NCBI RefSeq assembly: GCF_003633615.1
Contig: NZ_RBKU01000001.1
Location: 3,782,001 to 3,846,000, forward strand
Direction of reading: 5' to 3'
DNA length: 64,000 nucleotides
Source: Mucilaginibacter gracilis
Lineage (GTDB): Bacteria > Bacteroidota > Bacteroidia > Sphingobacteriales > Sphingobacteriaceae
Both the position numbers and the translations under genes were made by a program. A model generated the notes under the pieces. That model did no database searches and was not told the DNA's origin. It saw only the letters and a program-made list of their open reading frames with translations. Position 1 is the first letter of the stretch; every line of letters starts with the position of its first letter. Shown here piece after piece: positions 24,719 through 33,895 of the stretch.

Positions 24719-26299
24719 ATGGCCTTGTATAATTTACTTTTACCAAAAATGGGGGAGAGTGTTGCCGAAGCAACCATTATTAAATGGAGCAAAAGCATAG
24801 GCGACCGCATTGAGATGGACGATATTGTTATGGAGATTGCTACCGATAAGGTTGACTCCGAAGTACCGTCGCCTGTATCGGGTAAATTAGTAAAGCAGCT
24901 TTATAACGAGAATGATGTTGTGCAGGTAGGCTCGGCAATAGCGGTAATTGATACTGCCGATGCTAACGAACCTGCGCCGCAAAATAACCCGGTGGTTATT
25001 GCCCCGCCGCAACCGGCTCCGCAACGCCAGCCTGCTGTACAACAGGCAGCACCTGTTGCCGCCGAGCCGCAATATACACCCCCTTTTGTTGACCAAATAC
25101 AGCAACCACGCCCGGCACCGGCGCAAGCACCTGCAGGTACCCGGTTTTATTCGCCATTAGTAAAAAATATAGCCATACAAGAAAAAGTTACCCCGCACGA
25201 ACTGGATGCTATCCCGGGTAGCGGAGCCGACGGACGCTTAACTAAAGATGATTTACTGGCTTATGTAAAAGAACGCGCCAACAGGCCGCTTGTTGCTAAG
25301 CCAATACCACAACCTGTAGCAGCGCAACCTAATATTGTGCAGCAACAACAGGCAGAGCCGCAGCCGGTGCAAGTTGCCCCGCCCGCAGTGCAACCTGCAC
25401 GTGTGCAGCCAAGTGTACAACAAGAGGCGGTGCCACAGCCTGTAGTAATGCAACCACAAAGCAATCAGCCGCAGCCGGTGCAACAAGTTGCTTTGCCACC
25501 ACAACCACAAAACAATCAGCAGCCAATTGCGCAGCAAAATACAACAGTTCAGGCAGTGCAGCCGCAACGCCCGGCGGTATCATTAAACCCAGGCGACGAG
25601 GTTATTGAAATGGACCGTATGCGCCGTTTAATTGCCGACCATATGGTAATGAGTGTGCATACATCGCCACACGTAACCTCGTTTATTGAGGCCGACGTAA
25701 CCAACATGGTGCTATGGCGCGAAAAAATAAAAGCATCCTTTGAAGCGCGCGAAAACACTAAAATAACTTTCACGCCCCTGTTTATTGAGGCCGTAGCAAG
25801 GGCAATTAAAGATATGCCTATGATTAATGTATCTGTAAATGGTACGCAAATTATTAAACGCAAGGATATTAATATAGGTATGGCAACAGCTTTGCCAAGC
25901 GGTAACCTTATAGTACCCGTTATTCGCCGTGCCGATCAATTAAATATTGTTGGTTTAACCCAAACCGTTAACGATTTATCTGCCCGCGCCCGTACAAACA
26001 AACTAACGCCCGACGAAGTTAAAAACGGAACCTTTACCATTACTAATATAGGCTCGTTTGGCAATTTAATGGGTACGCCCATTATTAACCAGCCACAGGT
26101 AGCTATATTGGCAGTGGGTGCAATTAAAAAGAAACCTGCTGTTATTCAAACTGCCGAAGGGGACGTAATAGCCATAAGGCATATGATGTACCTTTCGTTA
26201 TCATACGATCATCGTGTAGTTGATGGCTCATTGGGTGGGATGTTTATCCAGCGTGTAGCCAATTATTTAGAAAATTGGGATATTAACCGAGGGGTTTAA
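24719..26299 (+). CDS. Dihydrolipoamide acyltransferase (E2) of a 2-oxoacid dehydrogenase complex
   Basis: E2 core subunit of 526 residues. The lipoyl domain (1-78) carries the lipoylated Lys44 in EIATDKVDSE. A Pro/Gln/Ala-rich linker (80-140) leads to the E3/E1-binding domain (143-183, SPLVKNIAIQEKV ... GSGADGRLTKDDL). A second, unusually long Gln/Pro/Val-rich linker (190-288) leads to the catalytic domain (290-526) with SYDHRVVDG near the C-terminus (His and Asp active site). The single lipoyl domain and overall layout fit branched-chain 2-oxoacid (BkdB-like) or pyruvate complexes. E1 and E3 are not adjacent. Internal DNA repeats in the linker suggest expansion by slippage. Confidence 0.9.
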   Translation: MALYNLLLPKMGESVAEATIIKWSKSIGDRIEMDDIVMEIATDKVDSEVPSPVSGKLVKQLYNENDVVQVGSAIAVIDTADANEPAPQNNPVVIAPPQPAPQRQPAVQQAAPVAAEPQYTPPFVDQIQQPRPAPAQAPAGTRFYSPLVKNIAIQEKVTPHELDAIPGSGADGRLTKDDLLAYVKERANRPLVAKPIPQPVAAQPNIVQQQQAEPQPVQVAPPAVQPARVQPSVQQEAVPQPVVMQPQSNQPQPVQQVALPPQPQNNQQPIAQQNTTVQAVQPQRPAVSLNPGDEVIEMDRMRRLIADHMVMSVHTSPHVTSFIEADVTNMVLWREKIKASFEARENTKITFTPLFIEAVARAIKDMPMINVSVNGTQIIKRKDINIGMATALPSGNLIVPVIRRADQLNIVGLTQTVNDLSARARTNKLTPDEVKNGTFTITNIGSFGNLMGTPIINQPQVAILAVGAIKKKPAVIQTAEGDVIAIRHMMYLSLSYDHRVVDGSLGGMFIQRVANYLENWDINRGV

Positions 26300-26352
26300 T
26301 ATACAACATAATGATTAAAACAATTAAGGCTATTGGTGTTCCAATGGCCTTT

Positions 26353-27135
26353 TTAATACTGTTTAAGCCCGGCAACAAAACCCCCCGTGGTGCTAAATTG
26401 GTATCCTTTTTTTTGCGCCCAGTTTATAAAGTTACTTATTCGCAACTCAAAATCGGCACCGCTATTTTTGCTTACGTAGCCGGGAAAGCCAAATTTTTCG
26501 GGTTGTTTTAAATCTGTAAATTCCCAGGGGTGAAAATATAGGTTTAGATAGCCATCTTTACGATGGGTGATTTTACTTAGCCATTTTAAAATGCCCATAG
26601 GCAGGTTATGGAACGATAACCAAAAAAGCGGAAACCTTACCAATGGCGAAACCGACGATGGTAATTGCAAAACACCATCCTGATAAAACCAGGTACGCGG
26701 CTTGCTAAAGTTGTTATACCTGCCCGGCAAATAAGTGGGATTAATGGACGAATTGTATTGATAACCAGCCTTAAATATTTCCTGCTCATCAACAGGCATC
26801 ATGCGCGCCATGCGGTAGCCTTTTACGGTTTGCCCCGAAATTTTCTCCAGCGCATCTTTAGATTGTTTTAAATGTTCTGGCTTAAAATCCGAATGATAAT
26901 ATCCGTGCGATGCTATTTCGTGGCCCTCGCTTACCATACGTGCAATAATATCGGGCTTGTTTAAGGCGTAGGTTGCTGTGCAATAAAAGGTAGCCTTAAT
27001 GTTGTATTGAGCCAAAATGGCCAATATTTTATTGGTGCCTTCGGTTGATATGGCTATTTGTTGGGCAAAGTCAATTTGTTTGCCGTATTCAAACGGCATA
27101 TCAAACTCTTCAATATCAAAGCTTAGTAAAATCAA
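26353..27135 (-). CDS. Polysaccharide deacetylase (NodB-like)
   Basis: Cytoplasmic or membrane-associated carbohydrate-esterase-4-type protein of 260 residues. The catalytic Asp and metal-binding residues are in LLSFDIEEFD (3-12) and HEIASHGYYHSDF (about 73-85; H..H). A C-terminal block with LNLYFHPWEF is typical of the DUF3473-associated subgroup found in glycan clusters. It deacetylates an N-acetyl sugar or related lipid-linked glycan. Its start abuts the stop of the upstream glycosyltransferase gene, so the two, with the GT87-like gene, form a three-gene glycan or lipid-modification operon. Confidence 0.87.
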   Translation of the reverse strand: MILLSFDIEEFDMPFEYGKQIDFAQQIAISTEGTNKILAILAQYNIKATFYCTATYALNKPDIIARMVSEGHEIASHGYYHSDFKPEHLKQSKDALEKISGQTVKGYRMARMMPVDEQEIFKAGYQYNSSINPTYLPGRYNNFSKPRTWFYQDGVLQLPSSVSPLVRFPLFWLSFHNLPMGILKWLSKITHRKDGYLNLYFHPWEFTDLKQPEKFGFPGYVSKNSGADFELRISNFINWAQKKGYQFSTTGGFVAGLKQY

Positions 27136-28074
27136 TTATTTTATATCTGGTAGGTTTGTAGATCTGATTATATAATTGGGGCGTTGTTTGGCCTGCATAA
27201 ACAATTTGCCCAAGTATGTGCCAATAATGCCCAATACCATTAACTGCATCCCACCAAAAAACACCACCGAAGCCAATACCGATGCCCAGCCCGGTACTTC
27301 GTGCCCGTACAAAAACGTCCAGGCTATGTATGGTATGTATAATAGCGACATGAATGAGAAAAAAACACCAACCCCCGTAGCCAGGTACAACGGCCTCACG
27401 CTAAAAGCGGTAATACCTTCAACCGCAAACTTAACCATGCGCTTAATGGTGTATTTGCTTTTACCCGAAAACCGCGGATCGGCCTGATAATGTATAGCGT
27501 ACTGTTTAAAGCCCAGCCATTTAATAAGGCCGCGCATAAACAACCCATTCTCGTTAAGTTGTACCAGTACGTTGGCCACCTTACGGTCAATCAACCTAAA
27601 ATCGGCAGTCCCTTTTTCCAGTTTGGTATCCGATAAGGAGTTTATCATTTTATAAAACAGATCCGAAGTTTTGGTTTTAAATATGGTGGCGTCGTCCTGG
27701 TATTCGCGGCACGAATACACAACATCGTAACCTTCTTCCCACTTCTCAATAAACTGGCCTATCAGTTCGGGCGGGTGTTGCATATCGCCGTCCATACTTA
27801 CTATGCAATCGCCGGTTGCAAAATCATACCCTGCCTTTAGCGCATTTTGGTGCCCAAAATTCCGCGAAAGCTCCAGGTAATAAAAGTTGGCATCCATCTG
27901 CGAAAGCGCCTTTAGCTTATCCAGTGTATTATCGGCACTGCCGTCGTCAATAAAAATTACTTCGTAGCTGTAGGCTGTAAAGGTTTTAAGCGTTGCCAGC
28001 AGCCTGGCTGCTAAATGCTCAATATTTCCCTCTTCGTTAAACGATGGTACAACTACCGATATTTTCCTTTTCAT
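27136..28074 (-). CDS. Family 2 glycosyltransferase with C-terminal membrane anchor (DPM/ArnC type)
   Basis: Protein of 312 residues. The GT-A domain (1-225) begins KISVVVPSFNEEGNIEHL, has the first Asp pair in VIFIDDGSADNT and the metal-binding SMDGDMQHPPE. Two hydrophobic segments (about 232-255 and 266-290) anchor it in the inner membrane. This is the layout of dolichol/undecaprenyl-phosphate mannosyl- or glucosyltransferases, which make polyprenyl-phosphate sugars. It overlaps the GT87-like gene by 4 nt and abuts the deacetylase gene; together they suggest sugar loading onto a lipid carrier, its modification and transfer. Confidence 0.9.
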   Translation of the reverse strand: MKRKISVVVPSFNEEGNIEHLAARLLATLKTFTAYSYEVIFIDDGSADNTLDKLKALSQMDANFYYLELSRNFGHQNALKAGYDFATGDCIVSMDGDMQHPPELIGQFIEKWEEGYDVVYSCREYQDDATIFKTKTSDLFYKMINSLSDTKLEKGTADFRLIDRKVANVLVQLNENGLFMRGLIKWLGFKQYAIHYQADPRFSGKSKYTIKRMVKFAVEGITAFSVRPLYLATGVGVFFSFMSLLYIPYIAWTFLYGHEVPGWASVLASVVFFGGMQLMVLGIIGTYLGKLFMQAKQRPNYIIRSTNLPDIK

Positions 28075-29258
28075 GTGGTGAATGCTGGTTCTAATTCGGG
28101 TTGTAAATCCTGGTTATCAAATGGCCGCGTCCATGTTTCGTATATAATTTTGAGCCATATCATAAAACAGGGAAGGGCCTTTAAAGCGTATCGTTTTGTA
28201 ATGTGTGTACTGATGTATTTTGGGAACAAATCCGACGGTGAAAAGCTGGTTATTACAACAGCAAAAATAAGCAGGAACCATTCAAAATTAGTAATTGGCC
28301 TATCCAAACTAATAAACCAGATAGCCACGCCCAAAAAAGCGATAATATAAGTTGGCGACTCGGAACTGCTGCTAAAAATGATTGGGAATATTAAAGTTGA
28401 AGCCAGTATTAAGAGCTGGAATTGCGTGTTTTTAAACGATTTAATGCGCAGGTACGAGGAAAAGAATAACAAAATCCCCGGCCCCAAAAACCAGATGTTT
28501 GATAGCGTTGGTATATTAAAAATACGCCTTGCCATACCTTTAACAGATATATCCTGCATGGTGGAGCCGGAGTTTTCAATGTCTTTGTCGGATAGGCTGT
28601 GGTACCAATCCTGGTAACATTGTACCGTAAAGCGTGGCGACGAAAATGGCATGGGTAACACAAATAAAACCACTGTCCAAAACACCATGCTCAGGGTGAA
28701 TTTCAATTTGTTTTCGGAGAAGAAGAAGAAAGCCAGGCCAACAATACCGTAAAGCTTAATATAGGTACCCAGGGCTATTGCAAGGGCTGCCCAAAAATCG
28801 TGTTTGTTTTTAATGAGTACATAACTCAATATAATTAGGCTTGTTGCAAAGGGGTTAACCTGTACGCTAAAAGATGCCGTCATTAATTCGTGGGCGCAAA
28901 TTAAAAATATGGCAATCTGCTTTTTGTTGTTTATAGGCAAAAGCGTTACCGCTTTATAAAGCATAAAGGAGTTAAAAATATTCCAAAGCATAACCGCAAG
29001 GCCATCTGGCAGCATATAAAAAGGTGCTATTACCAGCGCGAAAACAGGGCCGTAATGGTTTTTATCTTCAAAAAACTGCGGGTATTGCAAAAATAAATTC
29101 TGCTGATGAATAAGGTTATAAAACGTGTACTTGTATATTTTGTAGTTGTTAATAACATGCAACAACGCTTGTTTAAGGGCTGCAACAAAGCTTAAACCAA
29201 ACCACAGCGTTAAAACAAAATATTTATTGGTAAACAGTTTTTTAATTTTTTCTATCAA
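28071..29258 (-). CDS. Multipass membrane glycosyltransferase, GT87/DUF2029-like
   Basis: Protein of 395 residues with about nine to ten membrane helices. An early periplasmic loop with FEDKNHYGPVFALVIAPF matches the DUF2029/GT87 family of polyprenyl-phosphate-mannose (or other sugar) dependent transferases. The downstream gene encodes a probable polyprenyl-phosphate sugar synthase, which would supply its donor, and they overlap by 4 nt. The acceptor is unknown. The Phe/Leu-rich composition and lack of soluble domains fit an integral transferase. The family call rests on topology, that loop and the operon. Confidence 0.7.
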   Translation of the reverse strand: MIEKIKKLFTNKYFVLTLWFGLSFVAALKQALLHVINNYKIYKYTFYNLIHQQNLFLQYPQFFEDKNHYGPVFALVIAPFYMLPDGLAVMLWNIFNSFMLYKAVTLLPINNKKQIAIFLICAHELMTASFSVQVNPFATSLIILSYVLIKNKHDFWAALAIALGTYIKLYGIVGLAFFFFSENKLKFTLSMVFWTVVLFVLPMPFSSPRFTVQCYQDWYHSLSDKDIENSGSTMQDISVKGMARRIFNIPTLSNIWFLGPGILLFFSSYLRIKSFKNTQFQLLILASTLIFPIIFSSSSESPTYIIAFLGVAIWFISLDRPITNFEWFLLIFAVVITSFSPSDLFPKYISTHITKRYALKALPCFMIWLKIIYETWTRPFDNQDLQPELEPAFTT

Positions 29259-29345
29259 AACAGGGGATTGTAAATTTAGCCTTGCAAAAATATAAAATAT
29301 ATGTGTTGTACAAACCCGGTATTGTTATTAAATACGCGGCGGCTA

Positions 29346-29380
29346 AAACAAAAAAGAGGCCCCGTTTAAGGAGCCTCTTA
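29346..29380 (-). terminator. Terminator of the met operon
   Basis: On the minus strand AAGAGGC pairs with GCCTCTT (29379-29373 with 29360-29354), followed by a T-rich tract (29357-29346). It lies 20 nt past the homoserine dehydrogenase stop and separates it from the glycosyltransferase genes. Confidence 0.8.
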
Positions 29381-29399
29381 AATCAACCCGAAGAAATCT

Positions 29400-30635
29400 C
29401 TACAAAACTTCGGTTGCCAAATCTGTCAGCACATGGAGCTTTATTTCTTTTAAGTCGCCGGTGCAGGCAACAAAAGCACCCTCTGCTGATATACGTGATT
29501 GATTGGCAATCAGATTTTTTAATTTGATAGTCCCTATTACAAAACGGAAGTTGCCCGAGTAAAAGCGTTCGTGGATGTAATCAAAGGCTAAAGCTTCAAT
29601 TAAACTTTCATCTTCGTAACGCACATAAACGTTTAATTCAATATCATTGGTAAACTTCAGGTCTTTCTTTTCGTGCGCCTTTTTGTACTCGTACTGGTAA
29701 TCGTAACGCAGTGCAGCAATGTCCGACAATACAGCCGAGCCGGTAGGGTGGCCACCCGCGCCCTTACCAAAAAAGAATTGCTGATCGGCAAAAGCGGCCT
29801 GCACCACAACCCCGTTGTACTCGTTATCAACGTTGTATAAAAAGTGATCGCTGTTTACAAAGCGTGGTAAAACAAACATGGCTACATGCTGGTCGTCAAG
29901 TTCTTTGGCAACGGGTACCAGTTTAATTTTTAATCTTTTTTCTTTGGCGTATTGCAAATCATAGGCCGACAGGGTTTGTATGCCGATGTTAAGCACATCC
30001 TCTGGCTTAACCACAACGCCATAGGCATGTGCCGATGCAATTACCAGTTTATACTTAGCATCAAAACCACCCACATCCGATGTTGGGTCGGTTTCGGCAA
30101 AACCGAGGTCTTGTGCTTGTTTTAATGCCGTATCATAATCTAAACCCTCGTTATAAACTTTGGATAGGATGTAGTTTGACGAACCGTTAAAAATACCGCT
30201 TATAGAGTGCAGCAACTCATTATCGTAATATTCTTCCAGGTTACGGATAATGGGAATGCTGCCGCAAACAGATCCTTCGTAAAGTAACGATGTGCCGTGT
30301 TGCTTTTGCAGATATATTAACTCTTCCAAATTATCGGCAATCATTTTTTTGCTGGCCGATACCACATTTTTGCCCGATGTTAATGCTCTTTTAACAATAT
30401 CAAAAGCGGCAACAGGGTCGTTTATTAATTCAACAATGGTATTTATTTCCGCATTGTTAAGTATCTCGTTTTTGTCGGTTGTAAATAATTCGGCAGGTAA
30501 AGTACGTTTTTTGCTGGCGTCTTTTATTGCAAATTTAACAATCTCGAAGTTTAGCGCTTTGGTGCGGATAATATCATGCAGTCCCTGGCCCACAACACCG
30601 AAGCCAAAAATGCCAAGTTTTAACTTTTTACTCAT
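29400..30635 (-). CDS. hom: Homoserine dehydrogenase
   Basis: NAD(P)-dependent reduction of aspartate semialdehyde to homoserine, the branch point to methionine and threonine. From ATG 30635 the protein has 411 residues: Rossmann start LGIFGFGVVGQG (7-18), IFNGSSNYILSKV and the catalytic-domain signature GFAETDPTSDVGGFDAKYK. It is monofunctional, with no aspartokinase part. A longer frame to 30884 exists, but its extra 83 codons consist of intergenic palindromic repeats and are rejected. It is the last gene of the leftward metY-metX-hom unit and ends at a terminator. Confidence 0.93.
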   Translation of the reverse strand: MSKKLKLGIFGFGVVGQGLHDIIRTKALNFEIVKFAIKDASKKRTLPAELFTTDKNEILNNAEINTIVELINDPVAAFDIVKRALTSGKNVVSASKKMIADNLEELIYLQKQHGTSLLYEGSVCGSIPIIRNLEEYYDNELLHSISGIFNGSSNYILSKVYNEGLDYDTALKQAQDLGFAETDPTSDVGGFDAKYKLVIASAHAYGVVVKPEDVLNIGIQTLSAYDLQYAKEKRLKIKLVPVAKELDDQHVAMFVLPRFVNSDHFLYNVDNEYNGVVVQAAFADQQFFFGKGAGGHPTGSAVLSDIAALRYDYQYEYKKAHEKKDLKFTNDIELNVYVRYEDESLIEALAFDYIHERFYSGNFRFVIGTIKLKNLIANQSRISAEGAFVACTGDLKEIKLHVLTDLATEVL

Positions 30636-30676
30636 TATATGTTTGTATTCAATTCTTTTTCTAAATCTTAAAAAAA

Positions 30677-30872
30677 ATGTCATTGCGAGGAACGAAGCAA
30701 CCGCACGGAAGCAAAACGGCCTCGCATAGTTTGCGATTGCTTCGTTCCTACCCATGACGTTTTTAATTCCCCTCTCGAGAGGGGGCGCGTTGAAACGTGT
30801 GGTGGCAGGGGTGTGTTGTACGCCAGGCATCTCGAAAATAACACACCCCTCCGCCCCTCTCAAGAGGGGAAT
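30677..30872. repeat. Compound intergenic palindromes in the metX-hom gap
   Basis: Two palindromic elements fill most of this 315-bp gap. The first has AGGAACGAAGCAA (30688-30700) inverted at 30737-30749, inside a sequence starting GTCATTGCGAGG. The second has ATTCCCCTCTCGAGAGGGG (30766-30784) answered by CCCCTCTCAAGAGGGGAAT (30854-30872), with an inner inverted pair AGGGGTGTGTT (30807-30817) and AACACACCCCT (30840-30850). The rest, 30873-30950, ends in a partial CGCAATAAC motif resembling another half copy. No coding signal. Confidence 0.85.
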
Positions 30873-30950
30873 CGCACAAGCCAACGCTCTTATTCGTCAG
30901 TTCACTTTCATAGGCCGCAGCATTCTATCACTCGCAATAACAATTAAGCT

Positions 30951-32003
30951 CTACGCCGTTTGCATCTTTACCACTTTGCCATCCAAACTTTCATCTAAAA
31001 AATCGGCAATGGTTTTGGTTAATATCTCTGTTTCAATTAAAAAGCTATCGTGTGCATACATCGAGTTAAACTCCGAGTAAACGGCGTTCGGGATATGCCT
31101 GGCCAAATATTGCTGCTCGCTAACCGGAAATAAAAAGTCGGACGTGATGCCAATTACCAGCGTTTTAGCCTTAATTGTACCTAAAGCCTGTTCTATTCCA
31201 TCGCGGCTACGGCCCACATTGTGCGAATCCATCGCTTTGCTTAAATACCAGTAACTGTAGGCGTTAAAACGTTTTACCAGCTTTTCGCCCTGGTAATTTT
31301 GGTATGATGCTGCTTTATAATCGTCCAGTTTTTCATTGTCTTTATCTAACTGTGTAGCATGGTAGGCTTCGTAGCCACGGTATGATAGCAGGGCCATGCT
31401 GCGCGCGGCTTTTAAACCTTTATTGCCGCCATCGGGTTTGTTGGCGTAAAATGTACGATCGGTACTGATGGCTAACCTTTGCGATTCGTTAAAGGCAATA
31501 CCCCATGGCGAGTGCTTGGCGTTTGTAGCAATCAATATCAAATTATCTATTTTTTGAGGCTGGCTAATGGCCCATTCCATAGCTTGCTGGCCACCTAACG
31601 AGCCGCCAATTAATACCTTAATTTGATCAACCCCTAAATGCCCGGCCAGTATTTGATGCACCTGCACCATATCCCTGATGGTAACCTGCGGAAACGACAA
31701 AAAATAACCCTGCTGCGTTAGCGGGTTAATACTTACCGGGTTAGTTGTGCCGTAGGGCGAGGTTAAAACGTTGGCGCATACTATATAATGTTCTTCGGGA
31801 TTAAAAAGATCGTTTTCGCCAAACAAGCCGGCCCACCAATCCATCACATCGGAATTTGCGGTTAGCGCATGGCAAACCCATATTACGTTATTACGGTTTT
31901 TGTTAAGTTTACCAAAAGTATGGTACCCAATTTGTAAGCCGTGCAGCTTTTGCCCGGATTCCAGCGTTATAGTTTTTGAGTACTTAAATGTTTCTGCGCT
32001 CAT
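30951..32003 (-). CDS. metX: Homoserine O-acetyltransferase
   Basis: MetX activates homoserine with acetyl-CoA for methionine synthesis. The start is ATG 32003 (an ATG three codons earlier is possible), giving 350 residues of alpha/beta-hydrolase fold. The nucleophile Ser135 is in IGGSLGGQQ, with the partner Asp in ITSDFLFP and His in MYAHDSFL. NVLTSPYGTTNPVSI is the substrate-pocket segment of this family. Acetyl rather than succinyl specificity is inferred from the family. It sits between metY and hom in the SAM-regulated transcript; a long repeat region separates it from hom. Confidence 0.93.
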   Translation of the reverse strand: MSAETFKYSKTITLESGQKLHGLQIGYHTFGKLNKNRNNVIWVCHALTANSDVMDWWAGLFGENDLFNPEEHYIVCANVLTSPYGTTNPVSINPLTQQGYFLSFPQVTIRDMVQVHQILAGHLGVDQIKVLIGGSLGGQQAMEWAISQPQKIDNLILIATNAKHSPWGIAFNESQRLAISTDRTFYANKPDGGNKGLKAARSMALLSYRGYEAYHATQLDKDNEKLDDYKAASYQNYQGEKLVKRFNAYSYWYLSKAMDSHNVGRSRDGIEQALGTIKAKTLVIGITSDFLFPVSEQQYLARHIPNAVYSEFNSMYAHDSFLIETEILTKTIADFLDESLDGKVVKMQTA

Positions 32004-32040
32004 TAGCCTCATCCAACCCTCTCCAAAGGAGAGGGCTTTT
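32003..32040. repeat. Short GC palindrome before metX
   Basis: CCCTCTCC (32017-32024) pairs with GGAGAGGG (32028-32035); on the + strand a T-rich tract follows. On the minus strand the unit reads GCCCTCTCCTTTGGAGAGGG and continues TTGGATGAGGC, a relative of the copy at 49467-49499. It abuts the metX start codon. It could terminate transcription only in the + direction, against the operon. Confidence 0.7.
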
Positions 32041-32099
32041 TGTTTTTAGTTTTTATTTTAGTTCTCTCCCTTGCGGGGAAAGTTAGAGATTAGCTTTTT

Positions 32100-33425
<1,326 letters not shown>

Positions 33426-33472
33426 TTAATGTTTTTTTTACCAATTTTAATTTAATAATGTCCGGTTAAGCA

Positions 33473-33509
33473 AATTTCAAAGGGATGCCCTGCATCCATT
33501 TTTGAAATT
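33473..33509 (-). promoter_or_regulatory. Strong leader hairpin before metY (possible attenuator)
   Basis: AATTTCAAA (33473-33481) pairs with TTTGAAATT (33501-33509), and the inner GGATGC (33483-33488) pairs with GCATCC (33492-33497). It lies 48 nt beyond the stop of the upstream reading frame and about 60 nt before metY. The minus-strand sequence after it is T-rich only for a few bases, so it is not a classic terminator; it may be an attenuator or pause structure. Confidence 0.5.
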
Positions 33510-33557
33510 GTACACGAAATTTTCGGGTGAGTGAAAAAGATACGCGCTTTCTGTCGT

Positions 33558-33677
33558 TTAGCAATAACGGCAGCAACACATATACATTTGGCGGTTTAAA
33601 ACAGGGGCCAAAGCATAAGCGTTAAAAGGCTTGGTGCGGTAATTAAAAGTGTCTAAAAGCAACAACAGTATTTTCAT
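33558..33677 (-). CDS. Candidate Cys-rich leader peptide between SAM riboswitch and metY
   Basis: A 39-codon frame starts at ATG 33677, 8 nt after the 3' strand of the riboswitch P1 stem. It begins MKILLLLLDTFNYRT and ends MYMCCCRYC followed by TAA (33558-33560); the Cys codons are TGT TGC TGC at residues 34-36 and TGC at 39. Three successive Cys codons just before the stop are what a cysteine-sensing leader peptide needs: slow decoding under cysteine shortage would stall the ribosome upstream of the hairpin at 33473-33509. Cys-rich upstream frames with this logic are known in mycobacteria. Expression here is unproven and no Shine-Dalgarno is visible; a chance frame cannot be excluded. Confidence 0.5.
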   Translation of the reverse strand: MKILLLLLDTFNYRTKPFNAYALAPVLNRQMYMCCCRYC

Positions 33678-33685
33678 GGTTGTAC

Positions 33686-33795
33686 ATTTATATTCCCCGA
33701 TGATCCATTCACCGGGCCAGGATTTGGCACCTTCTCCGCTTTGGAGGGTTGCCAGTGGGTTAATGAGCCTGATCTCTCGCCACTTCTTTATAAAT
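33686..33795 (-). promoter_or_regulatory. SAM-I riboswitch upstream of metY
   Basis: On the minus strand P1 closes between ATTTATA (33795-33789) and TATAAAT (33692-33686). Between them are the S-box core elements AAGTGGCGAGAGA, CAGGCTC, CCCACTGGCAACC, the AAGGTGCCAAATCCTG block and the P4-type CCCGGTG...ATCGGGG hairpin. The size (110 nt) and order fit SAM-I aptamers as found before methionine genes in Bacteroidota. Binding of S-adenosylmethionine should lower metY-metX-hom expression. The output is not a clear terminator; the immediately following start codon of the Cys-rich frame hints at control of translation. Confidence 0.9.
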
Positions 33796-33845
33796 CAAAC
33801 CTTTTTAGAGGTATTGATTTTTGGTATCGCTACCAAATAATGTTT

Positions 33846-33853
33846 CAAATATA
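33846..33853 (-). promoter_or_regulatory. Promoter of the riboswitch-metY transcript
   Basis: TATATTTG on the minus strand is a perfect TAnnTTTG, preceded after 20 nt by TTTTG (-33 region). The transcript would start about 45 nt upstream of the riboswitch and after the 3' end of the metB-like gene (33896). Confidence 0.6.
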
Positions 33854-33895
33854 GTGTATGAAAAATCATTTTTCAAAACTATATTTCGAGTATTT

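Noticed and set aside
25253..25583. Leftward frames rich in Cys, Leu or Ala opposite the E2 linker
   Set aside because: They are complements of CAG/CCG-rich linker codons; composition, not function, explains the open frames.
26311..26511. 66-residue frame antisense to the deacetylase gene
   Set aside because: It overlaps the 3' end of a well-supported gene on the other strand.
30636..30884. 83-codon N-terminal extension of homoserine dehydrogenase
   Set aside because: Made of palindromic repeats; the Rossmann fold begins right after the ATG at 30635.
32017..32040. Terminator for the met operon before metX
   Set aside because: The T-run is on the + strand, opposite to the operon, and the hairpin belongs to a repeat family also present at 49467-49499.
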